A stretch of 10,594 nt of DNA from Hyphomicrobiales bacterium. Lineage in GTDB: Bacteria; Pseudomonadota; Alphaproteobacteria; Rhizobiales; Aestuariivirgaceae. This document shows, in pieces, positions 1 through 6,003 of this stretch (the stretch's first letter is position 1; every line of letters starts with the position of its first letter). Where the stretch lies: positions 1 through 10,594 of the forward strand of contig JAAURV010000078.1 of assembly GCA_012032065.1 (NCBI GenBank). Reading direction: 5' to 3'. Both the position numbers and the translations under genes were made by a program. The notes under the pieces are model-generated. The model saw nothing but the letters and a program-made list of their open reading frames with translations, ran no database searches and had not been told where the DNA came from.

Positions 1-48
1 GACAGTTTCTCGCCCGCCGCAGACCCGCTGAAATTGGCGGCGGAATAG
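1..48 (+). CDS. Possible 3' end of an upstream gene (partial)
   Basis: Frame 1 is open from the window edge and reads D-S-F-S-P-A-A-D-P-L-K-L-A-A-E before a TAG at 46-48. The composition fits a protein tail and the hairpin repeat begins about 50 bases later, as expected just after a gene. Fifteen codons are too few to identify a family, and it could be chance. It does not resemble the end of Kbl (2-amino-3-ketobutyrate CoA ligase), the usual partner of tdh. Confidence 0.3.
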   Translation, partial: DSFSPAADPLKLAAE

Positions 49-100
49 GCTACACAGATATTGACTGCTCCGGGAAAGGCCGCGCCGGCATCAAGGCCAG

Positions 101-260
101 ATTCCTCTCCTGCGAAGCGGGAGAGGAGGGGACCCATCATGCGGCAGCATGATGGGGAGGTGAGGGTGAGTCCGAGAGATTCCTTGACTCCCCCTCACCT
201 CCCCCATGACGCTTCGCGTCACGGGGGCCCCTTCCTCCCCCGCAAAAAAGCGGGGGGAGG
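101..260. repeat. Mosaic palindromic intergenic repeat (five hairpins)
   Basis: Five consecutive inverted repeats fill about 160 bases. (1) 104-113 pairs with 117-126 around a GAA loop, with one T-G wobble. (2) 133-142 pairs perfectly with 147-156 (10 bp, loop GGCA). (3) 154-172 pairs with 186-204 (19 bp, one G-T wobble). (4) 201-212 pairs with 216-227 around a TTC loop, with one mismatch. (5) 234-243 pairs with 250-260 around six A residues, with one extra G. Arms of neighbouring hairpins touch or share bases. Dispersed intergenic mosaics of this look, with hairpin arms such as CTCACCTCCCC and CCCATCATGC, are common in alphaproteobacterial chromosomes. None of the stems is followed by a T-run, so it is not a classical intrinsic terminator, although it may stabilise the 3' end of an upstream transcript. 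Confidence 0.8.
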
Positions 261-382
261 ACGTAGAGGCAATCGGCGCGTACAACTGTTTGAGCAAGTC
301 CTTGAGTTCGATTGGCCGTGATGCGACCATTGCACGAGCAGGCGACGGCACCGGCCTGGGACGGAGATGGCGGGAGTATTGA
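261..382. other. Leader region of tdh
   Basis: This is about 120 bases between the hairpin repeat and tdh with no convincing gene. The only clear signal is a Shine-Dalgarno sequence GGGAG at 372-376, six bases before the ATG at 383. I see no good sigma-70 promoter and no riboswitch fold that I can name. Confidence 0.5.
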
Positions 383-1407
383 ATGCGCGCCTTAGTCAAA
401 GCAGAACCCGTCGAAGGCATTGTGCTGCGCGGCGAGCCGGTGCCCAAGATCGGCCCCGACGACATCCTCATCAAAGTAGCCAAGACCGGCATCTGCGGCA
501 CCGACCTGCACATCTGGAAATGGGACCAGTGGGCGCAGAAGACCATCCCCGTGCCGATGGTGGTAGGCCACGAGTTCGCCGGCACGGTCGCCGAAATCGG
601 AAGCCACGTCCGCACCGTGAAGGTGGGCGACCGCGTCTCGGGCGAGGGGCACTTGATCGGCATGAAGAGCCGCATGGCGCGGGCCGGACACTTTCATCTC
701 GATCCCGAAACCAAGGGCATCGGTGTCAATGTCCCGGGCGCCTTCGCGGAGTATCTCAAAATTCCCGCCTTCAACGCCATTCACCTGCCGCCGGAAGTGG
801 ACGACGAAATCGGCGCAATTCTCGATCCTCTGGGCAACGCCGTGCACACGGCGCTCTCATATGATCTCGTGGGCGAAGATGTGCTCATCACCGGCGCCGG
901 CCCCATCGGCATCATGGCCGCCGCCGTCTGCCGCCACGTGGCGCGCGCCATATCGTGGTGACCGACATCAACGACTACCGCCTCGATCTTTGCAATCAGG
1001 TCACCAGCGCCGTCACCGTCAACGTTTCGAAGCAGGATTTGCGCGATGTGATGCACGGCCTGCACATGACCGAAGGTTTCGACATCGGCCTCGAAATGTC
1101 GGGCGCACCCAAAGCTTTCGACCAGATGGTCGATCACATGATCACCGGCGGCAAGATCGCCATGCTCGGCATTCCGTCAGGCCCGACCACGGTCGATTGG
1201 AACCGCGTCATCTTCAAGTCCCTCACCATCAAAGGCATCTACGGCCGCGAAATGTTCGAAACCTGGTACAAAATGATCGCCATGCTGCAATCCGGCCTCG
1301 ACGTTCGCAAGGTTATCACCCATCGGTTCAAGGCCGAGGACTTCGCTCAGGGCTTCGCGCTGATGAAGCAGGGAAGCTGCGGCAAGGTGGTGCTGGATTG
1401 GTCGTAG
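383..1407 (+). pseudogene. tdh: L-threonine 3-dehydrogenase, frameshifted near 940
   Basis: Tdh oxidises L-threonine to 2-amino-3-ketobutyrate with NAD+, the first step of threonine breakdown to glycine and acetyl-CoA. It is a cytoplasmic zinc medium-chain dehydrogenase. Residues 1-187 are read from ATG 383 in frame 2 and the rest in frame 1 (open from about 940 to TAG 1407). Restoring one G in the GTGG at 938-941 gives the expected C-R-H-V-G-A-R-H-I-V-V-T-D join and exactly 341 residues, the E. coli length. Catalytic-zinc motifs C38-G-T-D and G-H63-E64 are present, as are the GAGPIG nucleotide-binding turn, EMSGAP and YGREMFETW. All four structural-zinc cysteines (E. coli 93, 96, 99, 107) are replaced by Gly, Ser, Ala and Asp with no length change. 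A GGGAG site precedes the start. No kbl gene is adjacent. The frameshift may be real inactivation or a sequence error; the family assignment is secure. Confidence 0.93.
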
Positions 1408-1418
1408 GAGCAGGGAAT

Positions 1419-2002
1419 TTGAAAATTGCAGCGGTCATTTCCTTTTGTGTGGCGCTGGTGATCGCGATCTCGCCGCCGGCCCGGGCTGTTGAATCACTTT
1501 ATGAAGTCACCGGCGTAGCCGCTGGCGATGTCTTGAACATCCGGGGCCGCCCCGCCGCTTCCGCGCCGAAGGTGGGTTCTTTTGGCCCGCGCGACAGCGG
1601 GATACGGATTTATCGCCGTTCGGGAAACTGGGCGCTGGTTGGGCAGGCCGATCCGAACAGGCCCGACGGCTGGGTGAATGCCCGCTTCCTCAAGCGCATG
1701 GTAGCGAGCCGCCGCGTCCCGTTACCCCTTCAATGCCTTGGGACCGAACCATTCTGGTCCGTCACCATCCATTCGCCCCGCCGCGCCATCTACGCGGACC
1801 CTGAAGTGCAGGCACGGAACTACCGCGTTTCGAATTTCACCCGGATTGGCCGCGATGCCCGGTTCGCCTCGGCGGAAGCCGCCAATCTTTCATTGCGGCC
1901 CGCCAGTGCAGCGATGGCATGTCCGACAATATCTATCCCTACACCGCGAGGATCAGACTCCCCGATGGCCGCACGCTGGATGGCTGCTGCCGCGCTCGTT
2001 AG
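1419..2002 (+). pseudogene. Secreted SH3-like domain protein with COG3650-like C-terminus, frameshifted near 1903
   Basis: The start chosen is TTG 1419, because GGAG at 1407-1410 lies eight bases upstream, overlapping the tdh stop, and it gives a proper signal peptide (K2, hydrophobic 3-18, cleavage probably after A-R-A23). Residues 27-93 form a bacterial SH3-like domain (V-L-N-I-R-G-R-P; D-G-W-V-N). From Q105 the C-L-G-T-E-P-F-W motif opens a domain typical of uncharacterised COG3650/heat-shock HslJ-neighbour envelope proteins. Its conserved ending C-S-D-G-M-S-D-N-I-Y-P-Y and D-G-C-C-R is in another frame (1904-2002). Adding one C to CCCGCC before position 1904 joins L-S-L-R-P-A to Q-C-S-D-G and yields about 194 residues, ending at TAG 2002. 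Likely periplasmic; the function is unknown. It is either a broken gene or carries a one-base sequence error. Confidence 0.72.
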
Positions 2003-2033
2003 CCGCCTCTTGCAGATGACACCCCCCATGGCT

Positions 2034-2039
2034 AAGGGG
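2034..2039 (+). promoter_or_regulatory. Ribosome binding site of corA-like gene
   Basis: AAGGGG lies five bases before ATG 2045. It supports this start and marks the first gene of the overlapping gene string, whose later genes lack comparable independent sites and start inside the previous stop codon. Confidence 0.55.
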
Positions 2040-2044
2040 CAGCC

Positions 2045-3055
2045 ATGCTCGCCGTTTACGGAACCGCCAATGGGTGCCTCACCGAATATCAGCCGCTCGC
2101 CGAGCCGCTGATCCCGGAGGATGCCGTCTGGCTCGACCTCGTGGCGCCCACCGCGGAGGAAGAAGGGGCCGTCGAAAAGGCGCTGGGCATCGACATCCCG
2201 ACCCGCGAGGAACTGGCCGAGATCGAAGCCTCGAGCCGGCTTTATCAGGAAGACGGCGCGCATTTCATGACCGCCAACCTGATCCGCCGCGGCGATAACG
2301 ACCAACCCGAATCCTCGCCCGTTACCTTCATCATCAAGGACAACACCCTGATCACGATACGTTATCATCACCCACAGGCCTTCCCGGTTTACGTGAAGCG
2401 GGCGATGAAACCGCAAGTCACCGCTATGACTGGCTGGGGCATTTTCATCAGCCTGCTCGAGGCAGTGGTGGACCGTGCCGCCGACCATCTGGAACGCGTG
2501 GGCCAGATCGTGGACCAGACGTCTCTCAAAGTGTTTACGACCGGCCGCGTCATGGGCAAATCGCCGAAGCGCCAGCAACGCCGCCGCGGTGTCAGTCTCG
2601 AAACCTTGATCGAAAACATCGGCGAAGAGGGCGACTTCACGTCGAAGATGCGCGAAAGCCTTGTGTCCATTGGCCGTGTCGTCGCCTTCATGCAGGCGAT
2701 CATGGATCAGGTGCGCCAGTCCAAGGAGATGAAGGAGAACAAGGCGCGCGTCAAAATTCTGCAACGTGACATCGTCTCGCTGACCGATCACGCCTCGTTC
2801 CTCAATGGCAAGATCAGCTTCCTGCTCGACGCCGTGCTTGGCATGATTTCGATCGAGCAGAACGGCATCATCAAGATATTCTCGGTCGCCGCGGTCGTCT
2901 TCCTTCCGCCGACGCTGGTTGCCTCGATCTACGGCATGAACTTCGCCCACATGCCCGAAATTCCATGGATCTACGGTTACCCGATGGCGCTGGGCGTCAT
3001 GCTGCTCTCGGCCATCCTGCCGTTCCTCTACTTCAAAGTGAAAGGCTGGCTGTGA
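2045..3055 (+). CDS. corA: CorA-family divalent cation (Mg2+) transporter
   Basis: This is a 336-residue CorA-type channel, expected to form a homopentamer in the inner membrane that admits Mg2+ (or Co2+/Ni2+). Residues 1 to about 270 form the cytoplasmic alpha/beta funnel and long helices. Two C-terminal transmembrane helices lie at about 276-296 and 309-331. Between them is the signature Y-G-M-N with G297-M298-N299, followed by F-A-H-M-P-E-I-P-W, the loop typical of the family, and a basic C-terminal tail ending K-V-K-G-W-L. The length is slightly below that of T. maritima CorA (351). The start has a good ribosome site. It leads a five-gene overlapping string, and its TGA overlaps the next gene's GTG. 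Substrate (Mg2+ versus other metals, import versus efflux) cannot be told from sequence alone. Confidence 0.93.
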   Translation: MLAVYGTANGCLTEYQPLAEPLIPEDAVWLDLVAPTAEEEGAVEKALGIDIPTREELAEIEASSRLYQEDGAHFMTANLIRRGDNDQPESSPVTFIIKDNTLITIRYHHPQAFPVYVKRAMKPQVTAMTGWGIFISLLEAVVDRAADHLERVGQIVDQTSLKVFTTGRVMGKSPKRQQRRRGVSLETLIENIGEEGDFTSKMRESLVSIGRVVAFMQAIMDQVRQSKEMKENKARVKILQRDIVSLTDHASFLNGKISFLLDAVLGMISIEQNGIIKIFSVAAVVFLPPTLVASIYGMNFAHMPEIPWIYGYPMALGVMLLSAILPFLYFKVKGWL

Positions 3056-3693
3056 GGCGCCTGCTTGCGGTTCTTCTGTTCGCCGCGCCCGCTACAGCGC
3101 AATCCTTCGATTGCACCAAGGCCGTGAGTGTCACCGAGAAGGAAATATGCAAGGACGAGAACGCCGATCTCCAAGAGCGCGATGCGGCGGTCAATCGTCT
3201 GTACGGGGATATTCAGGGGAATCCCGGAGCAGGACAGGCTTTGTCCGGACAGTCTGCTTGGATCAGGGCGCGAGATGCCTGCGGAGCCAAAGTTCAATGC
3301 ATTCGCAAGCGCTACGACGAGCGGATCGCCATTCTTGCGAGAGCGGCGGGCGATGAAGGCGGCATCACCGGAACCTACGAATACAAGCTTTCCGCCGATA
3401 CCGATCAAGGAACGGCATTCGTGGTGCGCGAGAGCGACGGATCGCTGAGCGCCACCATCTCCACGGTCTCCGGTCCCACCTTCCATACCTGCGACGCCGG
3501 CTTCGAAACCGCCGAGGCAATCGGCGACGCCTGGCTTTACACGGGCGCCAAAGAAGACGCCGATTTCGAAGGAAAGATTTGCCGCATACTCGTGCGCCAG
3601 CAGAAGAATGCGATCCGCATCGACTCGCTCAACTGTACGTCCTTTTGCGGCGCGCGCGGCTTCTTCGACGAAACCTATATGAGAGCGGAATGA
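3052..3693 (+). CDS. Secreted LprI-like (DUF1311) protein
   Basis: The start chosen is GTG 3052, which overlaps the corA TGA (GTGA) and places a textbook signal peptide at the N-terminus (R2-R3, hydrophobic 4-12, cleavage after A-T-A16). An upstream ATG in the same frame would bury this peptide. The mature protein begins S-F-D-C21 and has a lysozyme-inhibitor LprI N-terminal/DUF1311 domain at about 20-95: T-E-K-E-I-C33, D-L-Q-E-R-D, N-R-L-Y, W-I-R-A-R-D-A-C and C-I-R-K-R-Y-D-E-R. A second, unrecognised beta-rich part of about 110 residues carries four more cysteines, so eight cysteines could form four disulfides. It is likely periplasmic. LprI of mycobacteria inhibits lysozyme, but most DUF1311 proteins are untested, so inhibition of a host or phage lysozyme is only a possibility here. 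The product is 213 residues. Confidence 0.85.
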   Translation: MRRLLAVLLFAAPATAQSFDCTKAVSVTEKEICKDENADLQERDAAVNRLYGDIQGNPGAGQALSGQSAWIRARDACGAKVQCIRKRYDERIAILARAAGDEGGITGTYEYKLSADTDQGTAFVVRESDGSLSATISTVSGPTFHTCDAGFETAEAIGDAWLYTGAKEDADFEGKICRILVRQQKNAIRIDSLNCTSFCGARGFFDETYMRAE

Positions 3694-4067
3694 CGGTTTT
3701 GTGGATTGCCGCCGGCGGCGCCATCGGAGCGGCGGCGCGCCATGGGGTCAATGTGTGGTCGGGAAGGATGTTCGGAACCGAGTTCCCCTGGCACACGCTG
3801 ATCGTCAATGTCGCGGGCTGCTTCATCATGGGCGTGCTGGTGGAACTGATGGCGTTGAGGCTCAATGTCGGCAACGAGGCGCGCGCGTTTCTGACAACCG
3901 GCATCTTGGGCGGCTTCACCACCTTCTCTGCCTTCTCGCTCGATTTTGCGTTGCTGGTGGAGCGAAAGGCAATGGCAGGGGCGGCCTTCTATGCCGCGGG
4001 CTCGGTGTTCCTCTCGCTCATTGCCGTCTTCGCCGGCCTCGCACTCGTTCGTGGCCTCGCCTCGTGA
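3690..4067 (+). CDS. fluC: Fluoride ion channel FluC/CrcB
   Basis: This is a 125-residue, four-helix membrane protein of the FluC (CrcB) family, a dual-topology dimeric channel that lets fluoride leave the cytoplasm. Hallmarks are G-G-A-I-G-A-A-A-R-H near the N-terminus, W-H-T-L-I-V-N-V-A-G-C-F (pore Asn), and T-G-I-L-G-G-F-T-T-F-S-A-F-S (pore phenylalanines and the Na+-site glycine/threonine turn). The length is the usual 120-130. ATG 3690 overlaps the preceding TGA (ATGA), and its own TGA overlaps the next gene's GTG. No fluoride riboswitch is evident next to it, as the gene sits inside an operon. A single gene copy suggests a homodimer. Confidence 0.95.
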   Translation: MTVLWIAAGGAIGAAARHGVNVWSGRMFGTEFPWHTLIVNVAGCFIMGVLVELMALRLNVGNEARAFLTTGILGGFTTFSAFSLDFALLVERKAMAGAAFYAAGSVFLSLIAVFAGLALVRGLAS

Positions 4068-5047
4068 GCGAAATCAAGCGCCACACGGTCACGCAAGAAG
4101 AAGACGGCATTCGCCTCGACCGCTGGTTCAAGGTGCACTTCCCGCAAGTCACCTTCGCCTATCTCAACAAACTCACTAGGACCGGTCAGGTTCGCGTGGG
4201 AACCGGCCGCGTCAAAACCAATACGCGGCTCGTTCAAGGCCAGGAAGTCCGCGTTCCACCGCTCGCCTTCGACAAGCGATCCGCCGATGTGCCGAAGGGC
4301 GATGTCCCGCCTCTCTCTCCTGAGGAGCGCCGCTTCTTCGAGGACATGATCCTGCATGAGGACAAGGACCTCTATGTTCTCAACAAGCCAGCGGGTTTCG
4401 CCGTGCAGGGCGGCACCAAAACGCATCGCCACCTCGATGGCCTGCTCATGGGCCTTGCCAACGAGAAGGGCGAACGCCCGTTGCTCGTCCATCGCCTCGA
4501 CCGCGATACCTCGGGCGTCATCGTCATCGCCAAGCGCCGCGCCGTCGCAGCGGCTCTCGGAAAACTCTTCGCCACCCGCGCGGTCAAGAAAACCTATTGG
4601 GCGTTGGTCAGGGGGTTGCCCATACCGCAGCAGGGCCGGATCGACGTGGCGTTGATCAAGGCCAAAGGCCCTGAAGGCGATCGCATGCGCGCGAGCGAGG
4701 AAGGCGAGGAGGAGGACGAACAGCGCGCCGTCACCGATTACGCGGTGATCGACAAGGCGTCGAAGATCGCCGCCTGGGTTTCCCTCCGCCCCATGACCGG
4801 CCGCCAGCATCAGCTTCGCGCCCACATGGCGCATATCGGAACGCCCATCATCGGCGATCCAAAATATGCCAGCGGCGGCGAACTGCCTGGTGGCATTCCG
4901 GACCGCCTTCATCTCCATGCGCGCCGAATTATGTTCCCGCATCCGCGCGGCGGCACTGTGGATGTGAGCGCGCCGCTTCCGGATCATATGCGCCAGTCCT
5001 GGAAGGTGTTCGGTTTCGATCCCAACCGCTACGAAGACGAGCGATGA
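4064..5047 (+). CDS. RluC/RluD-family 23S rRNA pseudouridine synthase
   Basis: This is a 327-residue RluA-superfamily enzyme that isomerises uridines in rRNA (RluC: 955, 2504, 2580 of 23S; RluD: 1911, 1915, 1917). An N-terminal S4 RNA-binding domain (about 10-65: G-I-R-L-D-R-W-F, Y-L-N-K-L-T-R-T-G-Q-V-R-V) is followed by the catalytic domain. The signature is H143-R-L-D146-R-D-T-S-G, with D146 the likely nucleophile. Later motifs are K-K-T-Y-W-A-L-V-R-G, M-T-G-R-Q-H-Q-L-R-A-H and I-G-D-P-K-Y. A short acidic insertion lies at 212-219. GTG 4064 overlaps the fluC TGA, and the TGA overlaps ATG of the ATP12 gene. RluC is the more likely subtype from context in alphaproteobacteria, but the site specificity cannot be read from the sequence. 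Confidence 0.93.
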   Translation: MSEIKRHTVTQEEDGIRLDRWFKVHFPQVTFAYLNKLTRTGQVRVGTGRVKTNTRLVQGQEVRVPPLAFDKRSADVPKGDVPPLSPEERRFFEDMILHEDKDLYVLNKPAGFAVQGGTKTHRHLDGLLMGLANEKGERPLLVHRLDRDTSGVIVIAKRRAVAAALGKLFATRAVKKTYWALVRGLPIPQQGRIDVALIKAKGPEGDRMRASEEGEEEDEQRAVTDYAVIDKASKIAAWVSLRPMTGRQHQLRAHMAHIGTPIIGDPKYASGGELPGGIPDRLHLHARRIMFPHPRGGTVDVSAPLPDHMRQSWKVFGFDPNRYEDER

Positions 5048-5739
5048 ACACCCGCCGCCGCTTCTACAAGCTTGCCGCCGTTACACCTGGCAACGGCGTG
5101 GCGCTCGACGGGCGGCCACTCAGAACGCCCCTGAAGCAGTCGCTTATTCTTCCCACCCTGGAGCTTGCCGAAGCAATTGCAGCGGAGTGGCAAGCGCAGG
5201 GCGAGAAGATCGAGCCGGAAACCATGTATCTCACCAAGCTCGCCAACACCGCGATTGACCGCATGCCTATCCATCGTGCCGCCATCGAGCAGGAGCTTGT
5301 GGACTACGCCGGCTCCGATCTCATCTGCTACCGCGCCGAAGCGCCGCCTGATCTCGCAAAACGCCAGGCCGAGCACTGGGACCCGGTTTTGAAGTGGGTT
5401 TTGAAGGAATTGGGCGCCAGTTTCGCAGTCGCTTGCGGCGTCATGCATCGTCAGCAGTCCGCCGAGACTCTCGAAGCTTATCGAAGCCGCATCGGCGCGA
5501 TGAACCCCTTCAAAACCACTTCCCTTCACACCCTGACCACCCTCACCGGTTCTGCACTCGCCTCCCTCATGCTGGTCGAGCAAGCGATCGATCCCGGCGC
5601 GGCATGGGCGGCAACCCATGTGGACGAGGACTACCAGATCGAGCATTGGGGCTGGGATCACGAGGCGAAGCATCGCCGCGACCGCCGCCACGCCGAGTTC
5701 TTCGCGGCTGTCCGTTTCGCGGAGTTGAGCGGTCAGTGA
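5044..5739 (+). CDS. ATP12-family F1-ATPase assembly chaperone
   Basis: This is a 231-residue ATP12 protein. Mitochondrial Atp12 binds free F1 alpha subunit and prevents its aggregation before alpha3-beta3 assembly; the bacterial homologue is expected to do the same in the cytoplasm. Visible family features are R-R-F-Y-K near the start, the D-G-R-P-L-R-T-P strand, A-E-A-I-A-A-E-W, M-Y-L-T-K-L-A-N-T-A-I-D-R, the D-L-I-C-Y-R-A segment, and a C-terminal W-G-W-D-H-E-A followed by an Arg-rich helix. The start ATG overlaps the preceding TGA (ATGA). In many alphaproteobacteria a HAD-type hydrolase lies between the rlu gene and this one; here they are directly fused by overlap. It is the last gene of the string; no strong terminator follows. 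Confidence 0.92.
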   Translation: MNTRRRFYKLAAVTPGNGVALDGRPLRTPLKQSLILPTLELAEAIAAEWQAQGEKIEPETMYLTKLANTAIDRMPIHRAAIEQELVDYAGSDLICYRAEAPPDLAKRQAEHWDPVLKWVLKELGASFAVACGVMHRQQSAETLEAYRSRIGAMNPFKTTSLHTLTTLTGSALASLMLVEQAIDPGAAWAATHVDEDYQIEHWGWDHEAKHRRDRRHAEFFAAVRFAELSGQ

Positions 5740-6003
5740 TGCCAACGGCATCCTGAACGGACACGTGCAGATCGCATTTGGATGCGGAGAGCCGTCGAAC
5801 GTCTTCCATGCATTCCGAGAAACGTTCATTGCAGACACTCGACGGCGGACTTTGTTCTGAAAACTCAGCCCCTCAGGGCCTCAATTCATCCGGACCATGT
5901 CCCCAGGCCAAGTTCATGGCTCAACTTCGCGAGCTGTTACTATAACTTATGATCGCTTGCACTGCGGCTGTAGGCTTGCTCAACTCGAAACCGCGAGTGC
6001 CGA
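5740..6003. other. Intergenic gap before the cyclase operon
   Basis: About 264 bases with no supported gene; short open frames here run into, and are shadows of, the cyclase. It holds a weak inverted repeat (GCCC/GGGC, loop CTCA, about 5868-5879) without a T-run. Near the end is TATAAC at 5941-5946, a fair sigma-70 -10 box, with only a poor -35 about 17-18 bases upstream. It probably contains the end of the corA-ATP12 transcript and the promoter of the cyclase gene. Confidence 0.5.
5941..5946 (+). promoter_or_regulatory. Candidate -10 element for the cyclase operon
   Basis: TATAAC stands about 58 bases before ATG 6004. No convincing TTGACA-like -35 is present at the correct spacing, so this could be an activator-dependent promoter or chance. 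Confidence 0.25.

Noticed and set aside
234..260. Intrinsic terminator made of a GC-rich stem with an A6 loop
   Set aside because: The A-run is in the loop and no T-run follows the stem on either strand.
101..260. CRISPR array
   Set aside because: The repeats are inverted, of different sequence and length, with no regular spacers.
91..675. Minus-strand open frame across the hairpin repeat and tdh
   Set aside because: It crosses a non-coding palindromic repeat and then the reverse of tdh, so it cannot be a normal gene.
1820..2950. Long minus-strand open frame (376 codons) opposite corA
   Set aside because: It is the mirror of a clear CorA gene; GC-rich third positions open the opposite frame, and its product shows no domain or sensible membrane pattern.
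2965..3051. Upstream ATG for the LprI-like protein
   Set aside because: It would overlap the end of corA by about 90 bases and hide the signal peptide; GTG 3052 fits better.
3989..4987. Minus-strand open frame (332 codons) opposite the pseudouridine synthase
   Set aside because: Antisense shadow of a well-supported gene; no family motif.
5029..5838. Minus-strand open frame (269 codons) opposite the ATP12 gene
   Set aside because: Shadow of the ATP12 gene, with no recognisable motif.
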